Below, in pieces: positions 44,627 to 55,740 of a stretch of DNA of 64,000 bases (position 1 is the stretch's first letter; each line of letters begins with the position of its first letter). Below the pieces are notes generated by a model. That model saw only the letters and a program-made list of their open reading frames with translations. It made no database searches and was not told the DNA's origin. The stretch is from Lunularia cruciata. Taxonomy: Eukaryota; Streptophyta; Marchantiopsida; Lunulariales; Lunulariaceae. A program made the position numbers and the translations under genes. The stretch lies in contig OX419758.1 in assembly GCA_948567375.1 (NCBI GenBank), positions 31,315,001 to 31,379,000 of the forward strand, in the 5' to 3' direction.

Positions 44627-45343
44627 TTTCATGTAGTTCTATGAGCTGACTTGTCTCTCACTTAGGATGAACCTTTGATGGCTATTAAGGTAGCGCACCA
44701 TGACTAAGAAGGCAAGGAACCCTAGCTCCATCATACTCCTCCAAGGCTAACACTCCAAGGCTCAAACTAATGTTCATTAGAGAACTCAATGAGAGAGAAA
44801 TAGTTGCAAATGAAAGGATATTGAGTACTTCCTCACCCCTAGTTCATATACTTATGAAATAGTTGCACACCAAAGGTACTAATTATTAAAAGTAATTCAA
44901 GTTACTAGGCTAAAAGTCAAATGAAGTCAAAATTCTAAAGGAATATCCATACTCATGAGAATATTCTTCTAAGCATATGGTCTTATCTTGACCCAATCAC
45001 TAAGTCAAGGATTCCGTCACATGAGCTATCCTTGGATTATAGAAGAATCCAAAGCAAAATGGCTTGTGGGTCCAAGAGTTTTCAACTCTTTCCTCAAAAC
45101 CAAACACCTAGGAATAATACCAAGTCAATACACTAGAGTCAAAAATAATGGTGCTTATCTTTTCTACCTCCTCTAAAGTAAATTTTCCTCTATCTTAACT
45201 ATAATTAACTTTAGCTAATCATAACTAATGTAGAACTATCCTTTATCTCTATATAAGTAATATCTCTCAAGTACTTATAATATCAAACTAAATAATATAA
45301 TATCACAATAGAACATGCATGCACAAATGGGTGTTACATTTCA
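44627..45343 (+). mobile_element. Solo LTR-D nested in E8 leader/gag, exact TSD TTTCA
   Basis: TGTAGTTCTATG at 44632 to GGGTGTTACA at 45338, 707 bp, flanked by TTTCA at 44627-44631 and 45339-45343. No coding. A TATA-like CTATATAAG lies near 45252. The related copy in E3 is at about 15715-16409. TG...CA ends, a 5-bp TSD and a second copy support an LTR. Confidence 0.88.
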
Positions 45344-46240
45344 TGATCTCAAACTTTGGGCAAAATTTTTTGAATATGATTACCTTGTTTGATGAACCTT
45401 TGATATTTCCAATTGTCACTTATGAAGAATAGTGGACATGTTGCATCTATGTGTTAACTTAGATAATTAAAGGTAGTTTGATAGAGTAATAGCCATGGCA
45501 AGAATACATAAATTAATCATTTCTATCCAACAACAGATAGAGAACCTTACTCAATTTTTCAAAAAAAGAGATTGTGAATGTTGTTTTAAAACTACAAATC
45601 TTCAAAATGAACGAAGATAGATTCTCTTGGCTTTAAGCTAATTGGGTAGAGCGGCAAAACTATGGTGGTGGTTTTGAGTGGAACAAGCTGAATAGAAACT
45701 TTTTATGCCAATCTCTACATAGAAAGAATTCAAGAGTGCAATAATTAGGAGATTCCAAGCTATAAATGTTGCACAAGCCCTATGAGATATATTGGCCAAA
45801 TTGAAGCAGATTGGTTCTATGAGAACTTATATCACTCAATTTTAAAACACCATAATGAAATTTCTAGATATAATAGAAAGTGAATCTCTATATTGATTTG
45901 TGAGGGGCTTGAAGTCATGCATAAAGTTAGAATTGACTATTTAGGAGTGCAAACACTTGGATGAAGTCACGTAGTTTGCTAAGCACTTTGATTCCTTGGT
46001 TGTGACAACTTTGTCTCAACCTTGACCTTCAAAAAACTTGCCAACACACTACATACAATTGGATGAGCCAACATTGATGGAGATTGATGCTATCCAATGG
46101 AGACCACTTGGCATTATAGATAAGGAAAAATTGTCAAAAAATAGTGATTGCTTTTATTGTCACCAATTGGACATTGCATTATTTAATGTCTATTCAAGAA
46201 TGGATGACCTTGACAAATTGCCCAAATAGAAATCATATAG
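45344..46240 (+). pseudogene. E8 gag (decayed)
   Basis: Capsid text is fragmentary. Near 46038-46229 the frame has DEPTLMEIDAIQWRPLGI and CFYCHQLDIALFNVYSRMDD, the remains of a zinc knuckle that has kept the first Cys pair but lost His and the last Cys. Confidence 0.75.
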
Positions 46241-46720
46241 CATGATGATCAAGGAAATGAAGAATCCTAATAAGAGAGTTTGAGCCACATACTAGGAACT
46301 TGATTAGTTCCAATGAGATTGAAGACTTGACTTATGCAAGTTTGTTTCACTTGCAAGGTATGATCTCTAGTTATGGTTGTAGGATTTTTATTTATTTTAG
46401 ACTTTTAGAGAATTGTATGTCCATGTAATTAATAGAGGAATTAGATATTCCTATTGAGCTAGTAATTGGAAGTAGATTGATGATGGTGAATGGTAAAAAG
46501 GGTTTTTCATTTTGTACCTCACATCCTATTACATTCAAAAGTGTGAAGGAGTATTTGGAGTGTACAAGGTTTATAATTGCACCTCTACCTTATGATGTCA
46601 TTTTAGGTTTACCTTAGCTTGAATGTCATAAGGTTTAATTTGATTGGACCTGATGGCAGATTCAAGTACAACACCAAGGTAAGGATAACCATTTTTTTAG
46701 CACCTTTGAGTAAGACACCT
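46241..46720 (+). pseudogene. E8 aspartic protease (decayed)
   Basis: Collinear with E4 protease: GSRLMMVNGKKGF-like text near 46475-46505 and the ILG.P block near 46590-46620 are readable, with stops between. The D-S/T-G site (near 46390) is lost in stops. Confidence 0.65.
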
Positions 46721-46879
46721 AAGAAGTCAATCCCAAGGTGAGAATTTTGTTAGTAAAGCAACCATAGAGCAAGCTTTGGAGGAAGATATTCTTATTTTTA
46801 CAATGTGAATCAAGCCAATTGCACATGGAGAATCTGATGAAGGATAAAAGCATCATCAAGTAATGATTGATCAATAGTT

Positions 46880-47700
46880 CAAGATTTTGTAGATATATTT
46901 TTGGATGATCTCCCAAAGGGGTTACCCTTTGATCATGGTATGATCTTCAAGATCAAGTTATTGCCAAGAAGTACTCCAATGATTAGACCAATCTATCAAC
47001 TCTCACCAAAGGAGTTGGAAGAGCTTTGAATAACATTGATAGAGTTGTTGGTTGGAGAAGGATTTCATATGCCATAGTACATCTTCTTGGGAAGTACCAA
47101 TACTATTTGTCTCAAAGAAGGATGGAGGACTTTGCTTCTATATTGATTACCATGGCCTCAATAAGCAAATAGTGAAGGATGCATATCCTTTGCCTTGAAT
47201 TGATGATTTGCTAGATCAATCAAGTGGTTCACAATACTTCTCCAAGTTGGATCTTTAAAATCACTATTGGTAAATTTCCAATGATAGAGAAGATGTGCAA
47301 AAGCCTATCTTTTGCACAAGGTATGGGCATTTTTCATGGAGAGTTATACCATTTAGGTCACTAATGCTCCAACAATCTTCATGGATCAATATGCATTGGG
47401 GTGTTGGATAGGCTATTGGATCAATACATGGTGGTGTTCTTGGATGATCATTTAATCTATAGCAAGATGGAGATAGAACACACAAGTCACATGCAAGAAG
47501 TCTTAAGATGACTACGTAAATGGAAGTTTTATTACAAGAAGTCAAAATGTATCTTTTGGTAGAAGGAAATTACCTTCTTGGGTCATAAGGTCTCATTAGA
47601 GGGAATCAAGATAAAAGAGAAGAAAATCAAAGATATTATTGATTGGCCTACTCCAAAGGATATCACAAAAGGCAAGCATTAGTGGATTGGCAATTTTTTA
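46880..47700 (+). pseudogene. E8 reverse transcriptase (decayed)
   Basis: [20 protein letters not shown] (about 47105-47165), YPLP then IDDLLDQ, FSKLDL, and VVFLDDHLIYSKMEIEHTS near 47430-47480, where the normal I after DD is H. Thumb KWKFYYKKSKCIFW near 47518-47560. Stops and one frameshift. Confidence 0.82.
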
Positions 47701-48235
47701 TTGATGGTTCATCCACTATTATGCTCATGTGGTGGCCACACCATTAACCAATCTCTTATAGAAGACCCCAATCTTTCAATGGACCACAAAGCATGAAGAA
47801 AAATTCAAAAAGTTGAAGCATATGTCTTCAAGACCCTTTCTTTAACCATATGATCCTAAACTACCTTTTTGGTTGATATTGATGCTTCTAATTTTTCCAT
47901 TGGAGCTGTGTTGCAATACTTATTTCTATATGGGCTACATCCTATTGCTTTTGTGCCTCATCTATTAAACACTATAGAAAGGAATAACTCTTATTGAGAT
48001 CAAGAACAACAAGCAATTGTATATGCCACCAAGGTATGGAGGCATTATCTCTTGGGAAAACAAGTGACCATGCAAATCAATCACAAATCTTTGTTGTAGA
48101 CATTAAATTTGGAGCACATAAAGAGCCAATATTATTGATGAGAGGAACAACTACAATTTTTTGACATCAAAATTGAGTACAAATCCAATAGGTTCCATGT
48201 CATCCCCAACGCCTATCACGACAACCTAATTTGAA
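47701..48235 (+). pseudogene. E8 RNase H (decayed)
   Basis: YATKVWRHYLLGKQVTMQIN near 48019-48078 and the FFDIKIEYKS block near 48155-48190. The final DALS is lost (NAYH). The N-terminal VDIDASNFSIGAVLQY is at 47872-47920. Confidence 0.8.
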
Positions 48236-49200
48236 GACTCTTTTGAGACCTCTCATCATGGTGGCAATTATGATATTGTCAATAGACTCAAAAGTCCAAG
48301 TCAAATTTAGGACCACTTTACAACAAGACTCCTTTCAGATGGTATAAGGTCATCTTGCAACACATGCCAAGGAATAAAATACCTTCTCCTTCAAGGGAGT
48401 CCTTCTATTCTATGAAAACCAGATCTATTTTTCAACCAAGGGTGATCTACAACTTGTGCGCCTTTAAGAAGCTCATGACTTAACAATCACTGGTCACATA
48501 GGTATGGACAAGACCAAAAGTACCCTACAATGTCAATGGTCGTGGCTCAATATAGCACAAAAGGTTCAAGAGTTTCTTCAATCTTGTGAGAATTGCCAAG
48601 GCAACAAGGCTGATAACCAAAATCCAAGTAGACTCCTTCAACCACTTTCCATCCCATATGCTTAATGAGAACATGTGAGCTTAGATCTCATCATATCCTT
48701 GCTAAAGACAAAGCAATGTCATACAACAATCATTGTGCTTTTTGATAAGCTTAGTAAGCAAAACCATTTGGCACCAACCTTTAATATAGTGGATGCTTCA
48801 ACATTGGCCCATATCTAGTTTGAAATGTCTTCAAACATCATGTATACCTTGTGCGCTCATCTCTAACCATGATCCTTAATTCATTGGTAAATTTTGGTAA
48901 GCACTCTTCAAGCTACTTGGTACCAAGCTTGCTTTGTCCATGGCCTATCACCCTCAAACTGATGGGCAAACAGAATATGAAAATTGCACCCTAAAGGATA
49001 TACTTCATGCTTTTGTCAATATTCATCATACCAACTAGGATGAATGCCTTATGGCTACTAAGTTTACCTACAATAATTCCAAGCATGCAAGCATTGGATT
49101 CTCTCCCTTCTTCCTAAATTTAGCCAAGACACACTTGTTCTAGATTCCCTTCTTGCTTCTCCTCCATCTCACATTCCTCATACTTCCACCTTTTGATCAT
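48236..49200 (+). pseudogene. E8 integrase zinc domain and core (decayed)
   Basis: GHIGMDKTKSTLQCQW and SCENCQGNKADNQNPSR at 48497-48635 give an H..C..C module. LDLIISLLKTKQCHTTIIV carries the first Asp near 48680-48735. Later blocks are mixed: NHDPXF (second Asp) near 48868 and SMAYHPQTDGQTEYENCTLK near 48938-48995, where the catalytic Glu is in QTEYEN. Confidence 0.82.
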
Positions 49201-49751
49201 AATATCCCACTCCCTACAACAAGCCAAATCTCATCTCCTTGTTGCTCAAAATTGTCAAAAGCAATCCATGGATCAACATTGTCATGATGTCACATTTCAA
49301 CTTGGTGATAAGGTCATACTTTCTTTAAGTAACCTTCCCCTTCCACTTGGTACCCAAGTTCCTAAACATGCTTCTAATTTGATAGGTCCATTTGATGTCA
49401 CCCAAATCATTTGCTTGTTGCATTGCTTTGCCTTGTCACATGCAAATCCACCTTGTCTTTCATGTTTCCAAGTTGAAACCTTTTGTTTCTAATCCATCTT
49501 CCTTTTCCACTTGTATCCAAACCCCCTCCTCCTCCCATCCTTATAAACAATGATGAGGAATATGAAGTTGATTGTATCCATGCATGTTGCCACATTCAAT
49601 GTGGCCGCCAACACCATATTGAGTACAAAGTCCTTTGGATAGAGTATCTTCTTCATGATGTTACTTGGGAGCTTCTTTCTCATCTCCATAATGCAAAAAC
49701 GGCCATCCAAGAGTTTGAAGCTTCCATGGTGACAAAGACATCACCAATTAG
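49201..49751 (+). pseudogene. E8 integrase C-terminus and chromodomain
   Basis: HDVTFQLGDKVILSLSNLPL and NLIGPFDVTQII at 49285-49410. The chromodomain is open at 49540-49700: NDEEYEVDCIHACCHIQ, HIEYKVLWIEYLLHDVTWE, LLSHLHNAKTAIQEFE. The aromatic residues (Y, W, W) expected to form the methyl-lysine cage are present; the usual WKGYP is WIEYL. Confidence 0.85.
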
Positions 49752-50235
49752 TGATGGAATTGACAGACTAGTTAGTCGAGACTAACAAAGTAGCAAATAG
49801 GCCAAATTAACCAAGAATTATGAAAATATTCTAGAAGTATCTTTGAAGCTTCTTGGTACTTTCCAAGTATCAAGTAACTTGTATGCCAAGTGGCACTTTC
49901 TTGGGAATCTTCTTGGTTAGCTTAGCTTGCATGCCAAGTAGGTGGCTTTTAGAAGGAAAATTTTTGAAAATTTTTCCAACTAGCTTAGCTTGCACACCAA
50001 GTAGGCTACTTCTAAAAAAAGCTTCTCAAGAAGCTTCACAATTAACTTTTCTTGCACTCTAAAAGGTAACTGTAGGAAATTTCTTGAGAAGCTTCTCAAG
50101 AACTTTGTATATTCCCTTTGTAAATTATCAAATCCTGAGCTCATGTTAGGATTGGAGTTTCCTTCATTCAAGAGTCCCAATGTGATCTTTCACTCCAATC
50201 TTTTATTCTCTTATTTCTCTCCTTAGTCTTTTACA
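49752..50235 (+). repeat. E8 3' LTR (LTR-A)
   Basis: TGATGGAATT to TCTTTTACA, 484 bp, longer than the 5' LTR because of small insertions (near 49950-50030). TATA region near 50113 is altered. Confidence 0.83.
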
Positions 50236-50284
50236 AGCCTATTAGCAACCACCAAATGGGAGGAATGTTGTCTTTCTTACATAG

Positions 50285-50373
50285 ATTGCTACACAACATA
50301 CATCATTGTCAATATCACACACTATAGAAGCACAACTCACACATAAGTCTTATATGGACTCTAAAGTACCAAA
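50285..50373 (+). repeat. Direct repeat flanking LTR-C, left copy
   Basis: About 89 bp (GATTGCTACACAACATAC to CTCTAAAGTACC) that recurs at about 50847-50935 with roughly 90% identity by eye, on the other side of the left LTR-C. Confidence 0.75.
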
Positions 50374-50845
50374 GTAATTTGTTTGTTTACACAACTCACA
50401 TCACTCTCAATCATATCAATACTTGATCTATCAATCAATAATCCAACAACCCAACAATTGGGCACTCATTACAATCAAGCCACACCTACTCTAGCCAAGA
50501 GAATCCAGGTGACACTTGCCAGTCTCTGTCTACCATAGCCAGGAACTCGAAGGCTCAACATCAAAGAAGTGAGCTCTCTGGAGCTATACTTCAAAAGTAT
50601 ACCCCCTAAACTTGAGCTAGGTCTCAAACCATAAGGGTCCCATTGACGGCACACTTGATGGTTCAGATGGTGCAAGTGATGGTGGGCCCTACTATATAGT
50701 CAGTTCCCCAAACAAAAAATCCATCTGTCAACAAGTAGTCTATGAGTAACTACCAAAATACTCCTGACTACCAACAATACCACTCCAAAGTCTGAGCAAT
50801 CTAAGTGCAATGCTACAAATGGTGTGATAACTATCGTGTGTATAT
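50374..50845 (-). repeat. E9 left LTR-C (3' LTR)
   Basis: Shares long matches with 59638-60050, such as TTGTTTACACAACTCA, CACTCTAGCCAAGAGAATCC (CTCTAGCTAAGAGAATCC in the right copy) and GTCAACAAGTAGTCTATGAG. An extra segment (CAGTCTCTGTCTACCATAGC, near 50520) is absent from the right copy. Confidence 0.8.
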
Positions 50846-50846
50846 A

Positions 50847-50935
50847 TATTGCTACACAACACACATTGTTATCAACATCACACACTATAGAAGCATAACT
50901 CACACATAAGTCATACATGGACTCTAAAGTACCAC
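50847..50935 (+). repeat. Direct repeat flanking LTR-C, right copy
   Basis: Right partner of 50285-50373, lying inside E9 next to the LTR. Confidence 0.75.
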
Positions 50936-51104
50936 AATCATCTCCCTAGTTGGCAGTTAGGTCACTCTTACTCCAAAAAGCCATCTACTCCAAGTATATA
51001 GTATATCCTATGGTGGGCAAAAGATCAAGAGGTCGGGTGCTATTGAGCCCCATTGTTACTTGCCTGCCTGCAATTTATACCATAAAAAGGATGAACTAAC
51101 TATA

Positions 51105-51250
51105 GGTCAAGTACATCAAGAACATAACCATTGTCCTTAAGGAACTACCATAAGGAGATGAGTCATACATGCCATATGCCATCCTTTTGAACAGCTATCA
51201 CACAATAACATAGTAATAGCTCCACCATAAGAACTGCATGACATACACCT
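51105..51250 (-). pseudogene. E9 PHD-type zinc finger at the integrase C-terminus
   Basis: Minus strand: RCMSCSSYGG then MLLCDSCSKGWHMACM. Cys/His spacing C-x2-C-x11-C-x2-C-x4-H-x2-C, then after a VVP and a stop, QWLC, S, stop, C, which supplies the last C-x2-C. That is the full Cys4-His-Cys3 order of a PHD finger, a reader of histone H3 tails. It follows the integrase C-terminal domain (FAPCHLPNIDGTM) and takes the place of a chromodomain. Stops inside the last Cys pair make this copy dead. Confidence 0.75.
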
Positions 51251-51830
51251 CAAGCCTGCTTGTACAAGTGCCAAGCTTAGGTCCATAGTACCATCAATGT
51301 TTGGGAGGTGGCATGGTGCAAAATTGTGCATATGATCCTTCCAAAAAACACCATCATGTCCTTCCAACACAAGGACTCTAGATGGCAAAACCTCATGCAC
51401 TCTCAAGATAATGCGGCCGGTAGAAACATCAAGTTTCATTGGTGTTGTCTACTATAGATATACATAGTCACTTGGATGAATCAATAGATTGAGGGTTTGT
51501 AACCTCCTCCTCAAATAGTAGCAGAGCATACCCCTATGCTGAAATACTGCCAAGTTCTCAAAGGTCATCGGCATCACTCTCCAAAAGATCTTTGCCCATT
51601 GAGAACATGCGCTCATCCATACATCTAGATCATCCAAATCAAAAACTACAATAGCATCTCAAGGAATGGTTGTAGGTAAATTTGGATCTTGTCCATAGAG
51701 TAGAAAGAAAGGAGAGAAGGATGCTAAGGAGACTTGCTGGCTGAACCAATAGCCCATGGCCAACCAAGGTAACTAGAGATCCCAATCTCCCAAGTGGCTT
51801 CTCTATAAACGATGCTTTTGCAATCCTCTC
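51251..51830 (-). pseudogene. E9 integrase C-terminal region (decayed)
   Basis: Minus 51637-51452: DVWMSACSQWAKIFWRVMPM, TFENLAVFQHRGMLCYYL and PSDYVYL. Then 51439: DVSTGRIILRVHEVLPSRV, LVLEGHDGVFWKDHMHNFAP. This is a barrel-like C-terminal domain with the 'GD.VYL...' start mutated to SDYVYL. A frameshift separates the two parts. Confidence 0.72.
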
Positions 51831-52300
51831 TTCATTGTTTGAACCACTTTGCTAAGCCATCTGCCTCAAGGTGATCTTGAGAGGTAGTATAATGATCAGT
51901 CAAAGCCTTGTCACACAAGACCTGAAACACCTCCAAGAACTTTGTACCTTGATCAGTCAAGACCTCAACTGGTGGACCAAAATGACTAAGAACCCGATCT
52001 AGGAACAAGTAAGTTGTCCCTTCATTGAACTTGTCAAGAACTACCACCAACTCAATCCACTTGAAGAAGTGCTCCACCATCACCAAAATGTACCAATGAT
52101 GTCACAAAGCCAATGATAAAGGTCCAACAAAGTCCTAACTCCAATCGTAACCCAATCCCATAATAGGTAATGGGTGCAATTGTGGTGTATAAGCATTGAA
52201 TGATGCTCTAACTTGGTCACAAACCACACATCTTGCAACAAATTGCTATACATTGGTCTGCATACCGCAACACTAATAGTGACTTTGGAGTAAGCTATAT
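51831..52300 (-). pseudogene. E9 integrase zinc domain and core (decayed)
   Basis: VARCVVCDQVRASF near 52195-52240 is the C-x2-C half of the zinc module. The core continues with DFVGPL near 52120 (first Asp) and, in the open frame 52086-51832, VMVEHFFKWIELVVVLDK, VEVLTDQGTKF (second Asp) and DHYTTSQDHLEADGLAKWF, where the Glu of HLEADGLA is the catalytic Glu. Good full D,D-35-E signature. Confidence 0.82.
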
Positions 52301-52800
52301 GTTCATTTTACTCCAAAATGTCCCAAATCCTCTTGAGCATTACGGACCAACTATGGTCTCTGAGATGGAAGTGGTACTACTTGCACTCTACCATCCTCTT
52401 ATACACAAAGAAGGTGTTTGCTCTCAAATCTGAACCATTTGGCTCGTTGAAGAACATGGTCTCTCTCCTTGGTTCCAACTATGCCACCCACAACACCAAT
52501 GCAAAGATAGCACATCACTAAGACATCATCAAGAATGTCTCATTAAATTGTACCACTATCTCCAATCTTTGGATCTGTGACCTCAATAATTCCTCCTCTA
52601 TGTGTTGAGAGAGATACCACCAAAGCCTCAAAAAATATACAAAGAAAAAAATGCATGTCAACCTAGCACCATCTCCTCATTTGTCTCACCATGCCAACGT
52701 GCTCCAATCTAATCTTGCTAGCTAGGACATGGGTTTCTACTCAACCCATCTGCATCACCGTTCACCACTCCATGTCTATGAATAATTGCGAATCATACTC
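52301..52800 (-). pseudogene. E9 RNase H-integrase connector (decayed)
   Basis: Positional call. Only short open frames, no motif I can name, between the RNase H end (near 52740-52760, DADG-like) and the zinc domain. Confidence 0.45.
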
Positions 52801-53160
52801 TTATAAAATCAGAGCCCATCATGCAAGCTTTCTTGAAAGCTTGTCAGACTTCATCAACCACTTCAATGGTTGATGATCAGTGATGAGAGTAAAAGGGTTA
52901 CCAAATAGGTACATCAGAAATGTGCTATTGCCCAAATTGTTGCCAAGCACTCTGCCTCATATGAACTATACTTTGCCTCCCTTGAATTGTTGGAGCGACT
53001 AGCATAGGCCACCACAAACTCCTTCCTCTCATCATTATGTTGAACAAGCATTGCTCCAAGTCCCAACATACTCCAATCAATGCGAACCTGAAATGGTTGT
53101 CCTTTGATCCATCTCCTCAAAATAGGAGCAGATGTCAACCTTTCCTTGAGCTCTACAAAA
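52801..53160 (-). pseudogene. E9 RNase H (decayed)
   Basis: Open minus frame 53138-52914: RRWIKGQPFQVRIDWSMLGL, GAMLVQHNDERKEFVVAYAS, RSNNSREAKYSSYEAECLAT, IWAIAHF. Next, in another frame, LITDHQPLKWLMKSDKLSRK near 52850-52910. All catalytic-region blocks are visible; a frameshift divides them. Confidence 0.85.
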
Positions 53161-53900
53161 GCTCTTTCCTCCTCATCTCCCCAACATCACTCCTATGTAA
53201 GCTTGGTCAAGTTTTTCAATGCCTTGGCAATGGCACTAAATCCTCTAACACAATGGTCATAGAAGTTTGCCAACCCGAGGAATGCTCACACTCTGCTCAC
53301 ATCAATAAGCCAAGGAATACAAGCAATACCCTCCACCTTGGTCTACTGAACACCAAGTCCTCCATGGTAGATAGTGTGACCCAAATACGCAACCTGCTTG
53401 TGGAAGAACCTACACTTCCCAAGATGTAACATGAGATCTCAACCTCTCAAACACCTCCAAAAATTGTCTCTCATGCTCCTCCATAGTAGTGCTATAGACC
53501 AAAATGTCATCAATATAGCACCAAGCAAAATCCAATCCAACTAAGAACTTATCCATGACACTCTAAAACTCAACAGAAGTGTTCTTTAACCCAAATAATA
53601 AGAACCTCTATTGACATAACACATCCTTGTCATGAGGATCAATAGCCCAAAATGTTGTGTTGGACTTATACTCCTCCTTGATTGGCAACTGATGATATCT
53701 TGCTCAAAAATCCAAAGTATTGAAGATCTTTGCATGCCCAATCGTATCAAAATTCTCCTCCCGTGTAGGCATGGCATACTGATCAACCCTAGTCTGTTGG
53801 TTGATAGGACGGTAATCTCCACACATCCGCCATGAATATCCTTCTTGGTTGGTATTATTATAGTTGATACATACTCTCCATGGGAAATCTCCACCAAACT
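53161..53900 (-). pseudogene. E9 reverse transcriptase (decayed)
   Basis: Blocks on the minus strand from right to left: WRMCGDYRPINQ near 53795-53840, FWAIDPHDKDVLCQ near 53610-53655, FLLFGLKNTSVEF near 53570-53605, and FAWCYIDDILVYS at about 53492-53530 with the catalytic YxDD (Y-I-D-D). Ty3-type RT with several frameshifts. Confidence 0.82.
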
Positions 53901-53995
53901 AGCCTTAAAAAAGTCACTACTTCAACTTTGAATCAATACCACTCCCTATCATTGTATCTATCGGGATATCAAAAAAATATGTATCGCTAATAAGC

Positions 53996-54517
53996 TCAAT
54001 CTAAATACCAAGTCCCTTCAAAGCACCCAAATCCTTCATATTGAAGGAAAAACAACTCATGTAGCTCCTCAAGAACCTCCAAACCCTCTATCTTTCCTCT
54101 CTTGTGAGCTTGGGTCCAAGATCTAGCTCCCAAGTATCCTCCGTAACTATCATAGGAGTGGAAGACATACTGATAGGCTGCTATATTGGGAGCAATAGTA
54201 TCATGCTCCCAACCACTAGAGGTCCCAACCTCAGTGTGAAAAACTCCCTCAGATCTGGCTGCAAGCTCCATACGTCCTCTATCTATATCCCAAGTAGACC
54301 AAAGTTGTAATCCAAGTAGCCCACTCTCACCTAGATGGACTCCAAGTAGATCGCTCTCCCAATTAGCCATTGGTTGTGTCCCAAGAATACCATAACCACT
54401 CATTCCATTGCTCCCAACATGTGCTTGAATCGACTTGATAGGCACAAAGCTCACAAGTGTTAGAGTAGTGATGCCTATCAAGCACATCCTACATTGCTCT
54501 ACCAAACCAAGGCTCAT
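53996..54517 (-). pseudogene. E9 pol open frame between protease and RT, function unknown
   Basis: Open for 173 codons, the longest plain frame in E9: SLGLVEQCRMCLIGITTLTL, then GSNGMSGYGILGTQPMANWE, LLGVHLGESGLLGLQLWST, IEGLEVLEELHELFFLQYE. No recognised domain. Because it lies between protease and RT it is probably a polyprotein linker. The strand and in-order position support it, but it could be open by chance. Confidence 0.45.
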
Positions 54518-55740
54518 AATCTAGGACAAAAAATTTAGGTCCATAGCTTGACCTAACATATGATGCTTGGATGCCTCGGACACTACTAGAACAGTGGTAA
54601 TACCAGTGCAAAACCCATCACCCACTCTCTTTTATTGGCATTGGGCTCCACCATTTGTTGTAACTATGAGTCCCAAACCAATCCAAGGCCTCCCCCTCAA
54701 AAAGCATGGGAGCCTAGGAAACTCATAAGTGTGAGAAACTTGGCTCTCAGCTGTCCAACTAGGTTCACCACTGCCATAGATGACCTATCATCCACTACCA
54801 CCGTCTAAGACTGACGCCCAACATCCAAGATATCATCAACAATGATGTGGTCTAGTCGTTGTATCCCATCATAAGCGCGCTACAGAACCTCTTTGGGTAC
54901 GAGGTTCATCCACCAAATACAAAGACAATGAGCCCGTGATCCCACTCTGGTTTCATCTAACAACACAACAAGTCCTATCCAAGAATAGACCTGATGTGTA
55001 CTCGCCACCACCCGGGTGCAAGAATCACTCATCAAAGGGATGTTCTCCAAAAAGTAAGTTGGAGAAATGGATTGATGAACCTAGAGATGTCATAGTATCC
55101 GTAACATCTCCTAAAACACACTAGAACGAGGATCTTGAAGACCCAAACCTCAACCATTACATGTATGTCCTTAACATGGCCATCCAAAAATCACCAATTG
55201 AATAGACCCATATCTCTCCAGATCATGCACCCCAGCAAGGAAATATTTGTTGGCAGGACCTTTCGGTAATCCTTGACTGTTGACATTGATAATAATGCAA
55301 GATATCAATAGGCCAAGTGTGCCACATGATGGAGAGAGACTCACCTAGTAGTCTCATCTCTCTCCACATACAAGTACCTTTGTACTTGTATACCCGATTA
55401 TATTGCAGCTAGTCCAGTGTTAATCCCACCAAACAACTCCTATAGACATACTCTCTCTATTGGATACCGCCAAGAAATGAGTGTGGTATCCAAATCTGCA
55501 TGTTGCAATGCCTCTTCTAAACTCCACAAAGGAACATCCAAGGTGGATGGAATGATCCCACTTGTACAAGTGATCTCCTCTGGTACTGGAGTATCCTAAG
55601 CATGGATGTTCCACTCCAATGAATCACCAAGCCAAGTAGCAAAACCACTCAAAGCTGGAACTAAAGCTGCCATGGTTCTAGACCATAGTGAGCCAAGAAT
55701 GCCACTACAAAACCATACTAGTAGACGACATACTCATCCT
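54518..55740 (-). pseudogene. E9 pol linker, unresolved
   Basis: Between the protease and the frame above. No open stretch of note and no motif recognised; assigned to E9 by position. Confidence 0.4.

Larger units (their letters stand above)
44104..50235 (+). mobile_element. E8: plus-strand chromovirus with LTR-A and both LTRs
   Basis: 5' LTR 44104-44523, PBS 44526-44537, gag (with a solo LTR-D inside), protease, RT, RNase H, integrase, chromodomain, 3' LTR 49752-50235. Full module order, many stops. Flanks ATATA and AGCCT do not form a TSD. Confidence 0.88.

Noticed and set aside
53037-53429. 130-codon plus frame inside E9
   Set aside because: Antisense shadow of the E9 RT/RNase H on the minus strand.
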